The notes under the pieces were generated by a model that saw nothing but the letters and a program-made list of their open reading frames with translations, had not been told where the DNA came from and did no database searches. A program made the translations under genes and the position numbers. From positions 34,388,765 through 34,452,764 of the forward strand of contig NC_092572.1 of assembly GCF_037975245.1 (NCBI RefSeq): a stretch of DNA of 64,000 nt, written 5' to 3'. Shown here one piece after another: positions 51,301-64,000 of the stretch (position 1 is its first letter; every line of letters begins with the position of its first letter). The DNA is from Apostichopus japonicus (taxonomy: Eukaryota; Echinodermata; Holothuroidea; Aspidochirotida; Stichopodidae).

Positions 51301-54300
51301 TTTGTCGTACTGTACTCTGGTAATGTGGTATGAGTGCCAGGATACCTTGTGGGGTACAGACAGTTAAATTACAATTACAATATGTCTCAAGAACTTAATT
51401 AGAACTAAATCCATCTACCTAGCAAACAATGAAAACTCTTCAATATAAATTCATCTAATTGACAGCGATAATCTATACAGAATAAAACTTATCATTCGCA
51501 TTGTAGGACCTTATATTATATGAGTACCAGTGTAGCTTGTGGGGTACAAAACTTAAATGTCATATAAATATACCTTAAAAATAATGCATCTAAATGGCAG
51601 CCTTAAGTAGATGCCTTCATTGCTATGAGTAGCCAACAATATTTTTGGCAGTGCTTTATATACAGGATAATGAAAATTCACCTATTGATGCTGTATTCTG
51701 GTCATGTGGTATGAGTGCCAGGATACCTTGCAGGGTACAGACAGTTAAATTACAATTTGTTGTACTGTACTCTGGTCATGTGGTATGAGTGCCAGGATAC
51801 CTTGTGGGGTACAGACAGTTAAATTACAATTTGTCGTACTGTACTCTGGTAATGTGGTATGAGTGCCAGGATACCTTGTGGGGTACAGACAGTTAAATTA
51901 CAATTTGTCTCTCAAGAACTTAATTAGAACTAAATCCATCTACCTAGCAAACAATGAAAACTCTTCAATATAAATTCATCTAATTGACAGCGATAATCTA
52001 TACAGAATAAAACTTATCATTCGCATTGTAGGACCTGATATTATATGAGTACCAGTGTAGCTTGTGGGGTACAAAACTTAAATGTCATATAAATATACCT
52101 TAAAAATAATGCATCTAAATGGCAGCCTTAAGTAGATGCCTTCATTGCTATGAGTAGCCAACAATATTTTTGGGAGTGCTTTATATACAGGATAATGAAA
52201 ATTCACCTATTGATGCTGTATTCTGGTCATGTGGTATGAGTGCCAGGATACCTTGTAGGGTACAGACAGTTAAATTACAATTTGTTGTACTGTACTCTGG
52301 TCATGTGGTATGAGTGCCAGGATACCTTGTGGGGTACAGACAGTTAAATTACAATTTGTCGTACTGTACTCTGGTCATGTGGTATGAGTGCCAGGATACC
52401 TTGTGGGGTACAGACAGTTAAATTACAATTTGTCTCTCAAGAACTTAATAAGAACAAAATCCATCTACCTAGCAAACAATGAAAACTCTTCAATATAAAT
52501 TCATCTAATTGACAGCGATAATCTATACAGAATAAAACTTATCATTCGCATTGTAGGACCTTATATTATATGAGTACCAGTGTAGCTTGTGGGGTACAAA
52601 ACTTAAATGTCATATAAATATACCTTAAAAATAATGCATCTAAATGGCAGCCTTAAGTAGATGCCTTCATTGCTATGAGTAGCCAACAATATTTTTGGCA
52701 GTGCTTTATATACAGGATAATGAAAATTCACCTATTGATGCTGTATTCTGGTCATGTGGTATGAGTGCCAGGATACCTTGTGGGGTACAGACAGTTAAAT
52801 TACAATTTGTTGTACTGTACTCTGGTCATGTGGTATGAGTGCCAGGATACCTTGTGGGGTACAGACAGTTAAATTACAATTTGTCGTACTGTACTCTGGT
52901 AATGTGGTATGAGTGCCAGGATACCTTGTGGGGTACAGACAGTTAAATTACAATTTGTCTCTCAAGAACTTAATAAGAACAAAATCCATCTACCTAGCAA
53001 ACAATGAAAACTCTTCAATATAAATTCATCTAATTGACAGCGATAATCTATACAGAATAAAACTTATCATTCGCATTGTAGGACCTTATATTATATGAGT
53101 ACCAGTGTAGCTTGTGGGGTACAAAACTTAAATATCATATAAATATACCTTAAAAATAATGCATCTAAATGGCAGCCTTAAGTAGATGCCTTCATTGCTA
53201 TGAGTAGCCAACAATATTTTTGGGAGTGCTTTATATACAGGATAATGAAAATTCACCTATTGATGCTGTATTCTGGTCATGTGGTATGAGTGCCAGGATA
53301 CCTTGTAGGGTACAGACAGTTAAATTACAATTTGTTGTACTGTACTCTGGTCATGTGGTATGAGTGCCAGGATACCTTGTGGGGTACAGACAGTTAAATT
53401 ACAATTTGTCGTACTGTACTCTGGTCATGTGGTATGAGTGCCAGGATACCTTGTGGGGTACAGACAGTTAAATTACAATTTGTCTCTCAAGAACTTAATA
53501 AGAACAAAATCCATCTACCTAGCAAACAATGAAAACTCTTCAATATAAATTCATCTAATTGACAGCGATAATCTATACAGAATAAAACTGATCATTCGCA
53601 TTGTAGGACCTTATATTATATGAGTACCAGTGTAGCTTGTGGGGTACAAAACTTAAATGTCATATAAATATACCTTAAAAATAATGCATCTAAATGGCAG
53701 CCTTAAGTAGATGCCTTCATTGCTATGAGTAGCCAACAATATTTTTGGCAGTGCTTTATATACAGGATAATGAAAATTCACCTATTGATGCTGTATTCTG
53801 GTCATGTGGTATGAGTGCCAGGATACCTTGTGGGGTACAGACAGTTAAATTACAATTTGTTGTACTGTACTCTGGTCATGTGGTATGAGTGCCAGGATAC
53901 CTTGTGGGGTACAGACAGTTAAATTACAATTTGTCGTACTGTACTCTGGTAATGTGGTATGAGTGCCAGGATACCTTGTGGGGTACAGACAGTTAAATTA
54001 CAATTTGTCTCTCAAGAACTTAATAAGAACAAAATCCATCTACCTAGCAAACAATGAAAACTCTTCAATATAAATTCATCTAATTGACAGCGATAATCTA
54101 TACAGAATAAAACTTATCATTCGCATTGTAGGACCTTATATTATATGAGTACCAGTGTAGCTTGTGGGGTACAAAACTTAAATATCATATAAATATACCT
54201 TAAAAATAATGCATCTAAATGGCAGCCTTAAGTAGATGCCTTCATTGCTATGAGTAGCCAACAATATTTTTGGCAGTGCTTTATATACAGGATAATGAAA

Positions 54301-54501
54301 ATTCACCTATTGATGCTGTATTCTGGTCATGTGGTATGAGTGCCAGGATACCTTGTGGGGTACAGACAGTTAAATTACAATTACAATATGTCTCTCAAGA
54401 ACTTAATTAGAACTAAATCCATCTACCTAGCAAACAATGAAAACTCTTCAATATAAATTCATCTAATTGACAGCGATAATCTATACAGAATAAAACTTAT
54501 C
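48347..54501 (+). repeat. Higher-order repeat 2 (6155 bp)
   Basis: The same opening signature (370, 375 and 444 bp), then ten monomers, nine of them in the three-element or one-element length class: about 529, 372, 528, 527, 526, 523, 527, 526, 524 and 384 bp. The monomer near 50065 is an extra type II copy. This is the longest unit in the window, with a run of six successive three-element monomers from 50965. Confidence 0.9.
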
Positions 54502-57124
54502 ATTCGCATTGTAGGACCTAATATTATATGAGTACCAGTGTAGCTTGTGGGGTACAGAACTTAAATGTGATATAAATACACCTTAATGCATCTAAGTGGC
54601 AGCCTAAAGTAGATGCCTTCATTGCTATTAGAAGCCAACAATAACTTTGACCTTGGTTTTATACTGGAATATGAAAATTCACCTATTGATACTGTATTCT
54701 GGTAATGTGGTATGAGTACCAGGATACCTTGTGGGGTACAGACAGTTAAATTAAAATTTGTCTCTCAAGAACTTAATAAGAACAAAATCCATCTACCTAG
54801 CAAACAATAAAAATTCTTCAATATAAGTTCATCTAATTGACAGCGATGATCTATACAGAATAAAACTTATCATTCGCATTGTAGGACCTGATATTATATG
54901 AGTACCAGTGTAGCTTGTGTGGTACAAAACTTAAATGTCATATAAATATACCTTAAAAATAATGCATCTAAGTGGCAGCCTAAAGTAGATGCCTTCATTG
55001 CTATTAGAAGCCAACAATAACTTTGACCTTGGTTTTATACTGGAATATGAAAATTCACCTATTGATAGTACTGTATTCTGGTAATGTGGTATGAGTGCCA
55101 GGATACCTTGTGGGGTACAGACATTTAAATTAAAATTTGTCTCTCAAGAACTTAACAAGAACTAAATCCTTCTACCTAGCAAACAATGGATATTCCTTGA
55201 TATGAATTCACCTATTGACCGCGGATATCTGTACAGTAAAAATTGTATTCGCATTGTAGGACTTAAGATTATATGAGTACAAGTGTAGCTTGTGGGGTAC
55301 AGAACTTTAATGTGATATAAATATACCTTAATGCATCTAAGTGGAAGCCTTAAGTAGATGCCTTCATTGCTATGAGTAGCCAACAATATTTTTTACAGTG
55401 CTTAATATACTGGATAATAAATATTAACTTGTTGATACTGTACTCTGGTCATGTGGTATGAGTGCCAGGATACCTTGTGGGGTACAGACAGTTAAATTAC
55501 AATTTGTCGTACTGTACTCTGGTCATGTGGTATGAGTGCCAGGATACCTTGTGGGGTACAGACAGTTAAATTACAATTTGTCTCTCAAGAACTTAATAAG
55601 AACAAAATCCATCTACCTAGCAAACAATGAAAACTCTTCAATATAAATTCATCTAATTGACAGCGATAATCTATACAGAATAAAACTTATCATTCGCATT
55701 GTAGGACCTTATATTATATGAGTACCAGTGTAGCTTGTGGGGTACAAAACTTAAATATCATATAAATATACCTTAAAAATAATGCATCTAAATGGCAGCC
55801 TTAAGTAGATGCCTTCATTGCTATGAGTAGCCAACAATATTTTTGGGAGTGCTTTATATACAGGATAATGAAAATTCACCTATTGATGCTGTATTCTGGT
55901 CATGTGGTATGAGTGCCAGGATACCTTGTAGGGTACAGACAGTTAAATTACAATTTGTCGTACTGTACTCTGGTCATGTGGTATGAGTGCCAGGATACCT
56001 TGTGGGGTACAGACAGTTAAATTACAATTTGTCGTACTGTACTCTGGTCATGTGGTATGAGTGCCAGGATACCTTGTGGGGTACAGACAGTTAAATTACA
56101 ATTTGTCTCTCAAGAACTTAATAAGAACAAAATCCATCTACCTAGCAAACAATGAAAACTCTTCAATATAAATTCATCTAATTGACAGCGATAATCTATA
56201 CAGAATAAAACTGATCATTCGCATTGTAGGACCTTATATTATATGAGTACCAGTGTAGCTTGTGGGGTACAAAACTTAAATGTCATATAAATATACCTTA
56301 AAAATAATGCATCTAAATGGCAGCCTTAAGTAGATGCCTTCATTGCTATGAGTAGCCAACAATATTTTTGGCAGTGCTTTATATACAGGATAATGAAAAT
56401 TCACCTATTGATGCTGTATTCTGGTCATGTGGTATGAGTGCCAGGATACCTTGTGGGGTACAGACAGTTAAATTACAATTTGTTGTACTGTACTCTGGTC
56501 ATGTGGTATGAGTGCCAGGATACCTTGTGGGGTACAGACAGTTAAATTACAATTTGTCGTACTGTACTCTGGTAATGTGGTATGAGTGCCAGGATACCTT
56601 GTGGGGTACAGACAGTTAAATTACAATTTGTCTCTCAAGAACTTAATAAGAACAAAATCCATCTACCTAGCAAACAATGAAAACTCTTCAATATAAATTC
56701 ATCTAATTGACAGCGATAATCTATACAGAATAAAACTTATCATTCGCATTGTAGGACCTTATATTATATGAGTACCAGTGTAGCTTGTGGGGTACAAAAC
56801 TTAAATATCATATAAATATACCTTAAAAATAATGCATCTAAATGGCAGCCTTAAGTAGATGCCTTCATTGCTATGAGTAGCCAACAATATTTTTGGCAGT
56901 GCTTTATATACAGGATAATGAAAATTCACCTATTGATGCTGTATTCTGGTCATGTGGTATGAGTGCCAGGATACCTTGTGGGGTACAGACAGTTAAATTA
57001 CAATTACAATATGTCTCTCAAGAACTTAATTAGAACTAAATCCATCTACCTAGCAAACAATGAAAACTCTTCAATATAAATTCATCTAATTGACAGCGAT
57101 AATCTATACAGAATAAAACTTATC
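54502..57124 (+). repeat. Higher-order repeat 3 (2623 bp)
   Basis: The shortest complete unit: signature of about 369, 377 and 443 bp, then 526, 524 and 385 bp. It carries a TTGTGTGGTACAAAAC change (near 54917) that reappears in repeat 4 (near 57541) and in the partial repeat 6, but not in repeat 5. Confidence 0.9.
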
Positions 57125-60124
57125 ATTCGCATTGTAGGACCTAATATTATATGAGTACCAGTGTAGCTTGTGGGGTACAGAACTTAAATGTGATATAAAT
57201 ACACCTTAATGCATCTAAGTGGCAGCCTAAAGTAGATGCCTTCATTGCTATTAGAAGCCAACAATAACTTTGACCTTGGTTTTATACTGGAATATGAAAA
57301 TTCACCTATTGATACTGTATTCTGGTAATGTGGTATGAGTACCAGGATACCTTGTGGGGTACAGACAGTTAAATTAAAATTTGTCTCTCAAGAACTTAAT
57401 AAGAACAAAATCCATCTACCTAGCAAACAATAAAAATTCTTCAATATAAGTTCATCTAATTGACAGCGATGATCTATACAGAATAAAACTTATCATTCGC
57501 ATTGTAGGACCTGATATTATATGAGTACCAGTGTAGCTTGTGTGGTACAAAACTTAAATGTCATATAAATATACCTTAAAAATAATGCATCTAAGTGGCA
57601 GCCTAAAGTAGATGCCTTCATTGCTATTAGAAGCCAACAATAACTTTGACCTTGGTTTTATACTGGAATATGAAAATTCACCTATTGATAGTACTGTATT
57701 CTGGTAATGTGGTATGAGTGCCAGGATACCTTGTGGGGTACAGACATTTAAATTAAAATTTGTCTCTCAAGAACTTAACAAGAACTAAATCCTTCTACCT
57801 AGCAAACAATGGATATTCCTTGATATGAATTCACCTATTGACCGCGGATATCTGTACAGTAAAAATTGTATTCGCATTGTAGGACTTAAGATTATATGAG
57901 TACAAGTGTAGCTTGTGGGGTACAGAACTTTAATGTGATATAAATATACCTTAATGCATCTAAGTGGAAGCCTTAAGTAGATGCCTTCATTGCTATGAGT
58001 AGCCAACAATATTTTTTACAGTGCTTAATATACTGGATAATAAATATTAACTTGTTGATACTGTACTCTGGTCATGTGGTATGAGTGCCAGGATACCTTG
58101 TGGGGTACAGACAGTTAAATTACAATTTGTCGTACTGTACTCTGGTCATGTGGTATGAGTGCCAGGATACCTTGTGGGGTACAGACAGTTAAATTACAAT
58201 TTGTCTCTCAAGAACTTAATAAGAACAAAATCCATCTACCTAGCAAACAATGAAAACTCTTCAATATAAATTCATCTAATTGACAGCGATAATCTATACA
58301 GAATAAAACTTATCATTCGCATTGTAGGACCTTATATTACATGAGTACCAGTGTAGCTTGTGGGGTACAAAACTTAAATGTCATATGAATATACCTTAAA
58401 AATAATGCATCTAAATGGCAGCCTTAAGTAGATGCCTTCATTGCTATGAGTAGCCAACAATATTTTTGGCAGTGCTTTATATACAGGATAATGAAAATTC
58501 ACCTATTGATGCTGTATTCTGGTCATGTGGTATGAGTGCCAGGATACCTTGTGGGGTACAGACAGTTAAATTACAATATGTCTCTCAAGAACTTAATAAG
58601 AACAAAATCCATCTACCTAGCAAACAATGAAAATTCTTCAATATAAATTCATCTAATTGACAGCGATAATCTATACAGAATAAAACTTATCATTCGCATT
58701 GTAGGACCTTATATTACATGAGTACCAGTGTAGCTTGTGGGGTACAAAACTTAAATGTCATATAAATATACCTTAAAAATAATGCATCTAAGTGGCAGCC
58801 TTAAGTAGATGCCTTCATTGCTATTAGAAGCCAACAATATTTTTGGGAGTGCTTTATATACAGGATAATGAAAATTCACCTATTGATGCTGTATTCTGGT
58901 CATGTGGTATGAGTGTCAGGATACCTTGTAGGGTACAGACAGTTAAATTACAATTTGTTGTACTGTACTCTGGTCATGTGGTATGAGTGCCAGGATACCT
59001 TGTGGGGTACAGACAGTTAAATTACAATTTGTCATACTGTACTCTGGTCATGTGGTATGAGTGCCAGGATACCTTGTGGGGTACAGACAGTTAAATTACA
59101 ATTTGTCTCTCAAGAACTTAATAAGAACAAAATCCATCTACCTAGCAAACAATGAAAACTCTTCAATATAAATTCATCTAATTGACAGCGATAATCTATA
59201 CAGAATAAAATTTATCATTCGCATTGTAGGACCTTATATTATATGAGTACCAGTGTAGCTTGTGGGGTACAAAACTTAAATGTCATATAAATATACCTTA
59301 AAAATAATGCATCTAAATGGCAGCCTTAAGTAGATGCCTTCATTGCTATGAGTAGCCAACAATATTTTTGGCAGTGCTTTATATACAGGATAATGAAAAT
59401 TCACCTATTGATGCTGTATTCTGGTCATGTGGTATGAGTGCCAGGATACCTTGTGGGGTACAGACAGTTAAATTACAATTTGTTGTACTGTACTCTGGTC
59501 ATGTGGTATGAGTGCCAGGATACCTTGTGGGGTACAGACAGTTAAATTACAATTTGTCGTACTGTACTCTGGTAATGTGGTATGAGTGCCAGGATACCTT
59601 GTGGGGTACAGACAGTTAAATTACAATTTGTCTCTCAAGAACTTAATAAGAACAAAATCCATCTACCTAGCAAACAATGAAAACTCTTCAATATAAATTC
59701 ATCTAATTGACAGCGATAATCTATACAGAATAAAACTTATCATTCGCATTGTAGGACCTTATATTATATGAGTACCAGTGTAGCTTGTGGGGTAAAAAAC
59801 TTAAATGTCATATAAATATACCTTAAAAATAATGCATCTAAATGGCAGCCTTAAGTAGATGCCTTCATTGCTATGAGTAGCCAACAATATTTTTGGCAGT
59901 GCTTTATATACAGGATAATGAAAATTCACCTATTGATGCTGTATTCTGGTCATGTGGTATGAGTGCCAGGATACCTTGTGAGGTACAGACAGTTAAATTA
60001 CAATTACAATATGTCTCTCAAGAACTTAATTAGAACTAAATCCATCTACCTAGCAAACAATGAAAACTCTTCAATATAAATTTATCTAATTGACAGCGAT
60101 AATCTATACAGAATAAAACTTATC
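57125..60124 (+). repeat. Higher-order repeat 4 (3000 bp)
   Basis: Signature of about 369, 377 and 443 bp, then 379, 523, 524 and 385 bp. Relative to repeat 3 it has one extra single-element monomer (near 58315-58693), which accounts for the 377-bp length difference. Confidence 0.9.
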
Positions 60125-63100
60125 ATTCGCATTGTAGGACCTAATATTATATGAGTACCAGTGTAGCTTGTGGGGTACAGAACTTAAATGTCATATAAAT
60201 ACACCTTAATGCATCTAAGTGGCAGCCTAAAGTAGATGCCTTCATTGCTATTAGAAGCCAACAATAACTTTGACCTTGGTTTTATACTGGAATATGAAAA
60301 TTCACCTATTGATACTGTATTCTGGTAATGTGGTATGAGTACCAGGATACCTTGTGGGGTACAGACAGTTAAATTAAAATTTGTCTCTCAAGAACTTAAT
60401 AAGAACAAAATCCATCTACCTAGCAAACAATAAAAATTCTTCAATATAAGTTCATCTAATTGACAGCGATGATCTATACAGAATAAAACTCATCATTCGC
60501 ATTGTAGGACCTGATATTATATGAGTACCAGTGTAGCTTGTGGGGTACAAAACTTAAATGTCATATAAATATACCTTAAAAATAATGCATCTAAGTGGCA
60601 GCCTAAAGTAGATGCCTTCATTGCTATTAGAAGCCAACAATAACTTTGACCTTGGTTTTATACTGGAATATGAAAATTCACCTATTGATAGTACTGTATT
60701 CTGGTAATGTGGTATGAGTGCCAGGATACCTTGTGGGGTACAGACATTTAAATTAAAATTTGTCTCTCAAGAACTTAACAAGAACTAAATCCTTCTACCT
60801 AGCAAACAATGGATATTCCTTGATATGAATTCACCTATTGACCGCGGATATCTGTACAGTAAAAATTGTATTCGCATTGTAGGACTTAAGATTATATGAG
60901 TACAAGTGTAGCTTGTGGGGTACAGAACTTTAATGTGATATAAATATACCTTAATGCATCTAAGTGGAAGCCTTAAGTAGATGCCTTCATTGCTATGAGT
61001 AGCCAACAATATTTTTTACAGTGCTTAATATACTGGATAATAAATATTAACTTGTTGATACTGTACTCTGGTCATGTGGTATGAGTGCCAGGATACCTTG
61101 TGGGGTACAGACAGTTAAATTACAATTTGTCGTACTGTACTCTGGTCATGTGGTATGAGTGCCAGGATACCTTGTGGGGTACAGACAGTTAAATTACAAT
61201 TACAATATGTCTCAAGAACTTAATTAGAACTAAATCCATCTACCTAGCAAACAATGAAAACTCTTCAATATAAATTCATCTAATTGACAGCGATAATCTA
61301 TACAGAATAAAACTTATCATTCGCATTGTAGGACCTTATATTATATGAGTACCAGTGTAGCTTGTGGGGTACAAAACTTAAATGTCATATAAATATACCT
61401 TAAAAATAATGCATCTAAATGGCAGCCTTAAGTAGATGCCTTCATTGCTATGAGTAGCCAACAATATTTTTGGGAGTGCTTTATATACAGGATAATGAAA
61501 ATTCACCTATTGATGCTGTATTCTGGTCATGTGGTATGAGTGCCAGGATACCTTGCAGGGTACAGACAGTTAAATTACAATTTGTTGTACTGTACTCTGG
61601 TCATGTGGTATGAGTGCCAGGATACCTTGTGGGGTACAGACAGTTAAATTACAATTTGTCGTACTGTACTCTGGTAATGTGGTATGAGTGCCAGGATACC
61701 TTGTGGGGTACAGACAGTTAAATTACAATTTGTCGTACTGTACTCTGGTAATGTGGTATGAGTGCCAGGATACCTTGTGGGGTACAGACAGTTAAATTAC
61801 AATTTGTCTCTCAAGAACTTAATTAGAACTAAATCCATCTACCTAGCAAACAATGAAAACTCTTCAATATAAATTCATCTAATTGACAGCGATAATCTAT
61901 ACAGAATAAAACTTATCATTCGCATTGTAGGACCTGATATTATATGAGTACCAGTGTAGCTTGTGGGGTACAAAACTTAAATGTCATATAAATATACCTT
62001 AAAAATAATGCATCTAAATGGCAGCCTTAAGTAGATGCCTTCATTGCTATGAGTAGCCAACAATATTTTTGGGAGTGCTTTATATACAGGATAATGAAAA
62101 TTCACCTATTGATGCTGTATTCTGGTCATGTGGTATGAGTGCCAGGATACCTTGTAGGGTACAGACAGTTAAATTACAATTTGTTGTACTGTACTCTGGT
62201 CATGTGGTATGAGTGCCAGGATACCTTGTGGGGTACAGACAGTTAAATTACAATTTGTCGTACTGTACTCTGGTCATGTGGTATGAGTGCCAGGATACCT
62301 TGTGGGGTACAGACAGTTAAATTACAATTTGTCTCTCAAGAACTTAATAAGAACAAAATCCATCTACCTAGCAAACAATGAAAACTCTTCAATATAAATT
62401 CATCTAATTGACAGCGATAATCTATACAGAATAAAACTTATCATTCGCATTGTAGGACCTTATATTATATGAGTACCAGTGTAGCTTGTGGGGTACAAAA
62501 CTTAAATGTCATATAAATATACCTTAAAAATAATGCATCTAAATGGCAGCCTTAAGTAGATGCCTTCATTGCTATGAGTAGCCAACAATATTTTTGGCAG
62601 TGCTTTATATACAGGATAATGAAAATTCACCTATTGATGCTGTATTCTGGTCATGTGGTATGAGTGCCAGGATACCTTGTGGGGTACAGACAGTTAAATT
62701 ACAATTTGTTGTACTGTACTCTGGTCATGTGGTATGAGTGCCAGGATACCTTGTGGGGTACAGACAGTTAAATTACAATTTGTCGTACTGTACTCTGGTA
62801 ATGTGGTATGAGTGCCAGGATACCTTGTGGGGTACAGACAGTTAAATTACAATTTGTCTCTCAAGAACTTAATAAGAACAAAATCCATCTACCTAGCAAA
62901 CAATGAAAACTCTTCAATATAAATTCATCTAATTGACAGCGATAATCTATACAGAATAAAACTTATCATTCGCATTGTAGGACCTTATATTATATGAGTA
63001 CCAGTGTAGCTTGTGGGGTACAAAACTTAAATATCATATAAATATACCTTAAAAATAATGCATCTAAATGGCAGCCTTAAGTAGATGCCTTCATTGCTAT

Positions 63101-63350
63101 GAGTAGCCAACAATATTTTTGGCAGTGCTTTATATACAGGATAATGAAAATTCACCTATTGATGCTGTATTCTGGTCATGTGGTATGAGTGCCAGGATAC
63201 CTTGTGGGGTACAGACAGTTAAATTACAATTACAATATGTCTCTCAAGAACTTAATTAGAACTAAATCCATCTACCTAGCAAACAATGAAAACTCTTCAA
63301 TATAAATTCATCTAATTGACAGCGATAATCTATACAGAATAAAACTTATC
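60125..63350 (+). repeat. Higher-order repeat 5 (3226 bp)
   Basis: Signature of about 369, 377 and 445 bp, then 600, 525, 525 and 383 bp. It includes the third four-element cluster and a type II copy reading ACTCATCATTCGC where others read ACTTATCATTCGC. Confidence 0.9.
61513..61808 (+). repeat. Four-copy cluster of the 74-bp sub-repeat
   Basis: A third 296-base cluster. Its first copy has TTGCAGGGTACAG, and the last two copies both have CTGGTAATGTGG, a form usually confined to the final copy. The extra copy here probably arose by doubling the last one. Confidence 0.93.
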
Positions 63351-64000
63351 ATTCGCATTGTAGGACCTAATATTATATGAGTACCAGTGTAGCTTGTGGG
63401 GTACAGAACTTAAATGTGATATAAATACACCTTAATGCATCTAAGTGGCAGCCTAAAGTAGATGCCTTCATTGCTATTAGAAGCCAACAATAACTTTGAC
63501 CTTGGTTTTATACTGGAATATGAAAATTCACCTATTGATACTGTATTCTGGTAATGTGGTATGAGTACCAGGATACCTTGTGGGGTACAGACAGTTAAAT
63601 TAAAATTTGTCTCTCAAGAACTTAATAAGAACAAAATCCATCTACCTAGCAAACAATGAAAATTCTTCAATATAAGTTCATCTAATTGACAGCGATGATC
63701 TATACAGAATAAAACTTATCATTCGCATTGTAGGACCTGATATTATATGAGTACCAGTGTAGCTTGTGTGGTACAAAACTTAAATGTCATATAAATATAC
63801 CTTAAAAATAATGCATCTAAGTGGCAGCCTAAAGTAGATGCCTTCATTGCTATTAGAAGCCAACAATAACTTTGACCTTGGTTTTATACTGGAATATGAA
63901 AATTCACCTATTGATAGTACTGTATTCTGGTAATGTGGTATGAGTGCCAGGATACCTTGTGGGGTACAGACATTTAAATTAAAATTTGTCTCTCAAGAAC
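63351..64000 (+). repeat. Higher-order repeat 6, partial
   Basis: Begins the same type II, type II signature (the second monomer starts near 63720) and is cut by the window edge before the type III monomer. It shares the TTGTGTGGTACAAAAC change with repeats 3 and 4. Confidence 0.88.

Larger units (their letters stand above)
35516..64000 (+). repeat. AT-rich satellite array, about 375-bp monomer with nested 74-bp sub-repeat
   Basis: Sixty-two complete monomers and one partial, counted by the landmark ATTCGCATTGTAGG. Each runs through ATGAGTACCAGTGTAGCTTG, a TATAAATATACC segment, TAGATGCCTTCATTGCTAT, then 1-4 copies of a 74-bp sub-repeat (core GAGTGCCAGGATACC then TTGTGGGGTACAGACAG), then CTACCTAGCAAACAATG and AGAATAAAAC. 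Lengths cluster near 370-385 (one sub-repeat copy), 444-453 (two), 515-529 (three) and 598-600 (four). Three monomer types differ after GCCAACAATA: type I TTTTTGGCAGTGC, type II ACTTTGACCTTGG, type III TTTTTTACAGTGC. The array leaves the window on the right. No gene is seen; I do not recognise the family. Confidence 0.97.

Noticed and set aside
45025-61009. A 74-codon - strand frame found five times (45025, 49007, 55162, 57785, 60785), as if a conserved small protein
   Set aside because: The spacings are exactly the higher-order repeat lengths and the surrounding DNA is equally conserved. The frame crosses satellite monomer sequence and has no recognisable motif.
35516-64000. rDNA intergenic spacer, which also has nested variable sub-repeats
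   Set aside because: No rRNA gene sequence appears at any point in 28 kb, and higher-order copies follow one another without an intervening transcription unit.

Overview
This window looks like heterochromatin-type, satellite-rich DNA from a eukaryote. I find no protein-coding gene, rRNA or tRNA that I would defend. Two unrelated tandem-repeat arrays fill almost all of it. They are separated by a 100-base run of N and about 1 kb of mostly non-tandem sequence. The N run, the CA microsatellite, the decayed interspersed repeat and the hierarchical satellites all point to a draft animal genome assembly. The wording of the interspersed repeat (repeated TGACCTTTGGTGACCT phrases) reminds me of intergenic repeats of marine invertebrates, but that is recollection and not proof.

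Left half (1-34367): about 1,560 units of one 22-bp satellite, core GATCAATCGAATG. It is split into three subfamily domains with sharp switches. Domain A (1-13132) is mixed, with GGTACC/GGTGCC/GTTGCC/GTAACG linkers and C, A or T at the fifth base of the core-containing unit. Domain B (13133-26431) has GACACC/GGCACC linkers, much TTCG in place of TGCG, and many 18-bp truncated units. Domain C (26432-34367) is the most uniform, with GGTACC linkers and GATCAATCG cores. Each domain carries long near-identical internal duplications (offsets 4766, 725 and 594 in A; 1343, 1027, 425, 1395 and 5266 in B; 3599 and 2684 in C). Long open reading frames (up to 764 codons) are a by-product: the common unit has no stop trinucleotide on the + strand, and 22 is not a multiple of 3, so every frame reads the same 22-residue peptide period.

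Middle (34368-35515): a 100-N scaffold gap; a decayed interspersed repeat containing three clusters of AGGTCA nuclear-receptor-type half-sites; a CA microsatellite; a short imperfect repeat resembling the core motif of the right-hand array; then about 400 bp of AT-rich, apparently single-copy sequence.

Right half (about 35516-64000): an AT-rich satellite of about 370-385 bp. Each monomer contains 1 to 4 tandem copies of a 74-bp sub-repeat, so monomer lengths fall on a ladder near 380, 450, 525 and 600 bp. Three monomer types can be told apart. From 44365 on, a II-II-III signature heads higher-order repeats of 3982, 6155, 2623, 3000 and 3226 bp, with a sixth running off the window. The array edge next to the single-copy DNA is the most degenerate, as expected if unequal exchange homogenises array interiors. 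No genes act together here; the interest lies in repeat architecture and evolution.
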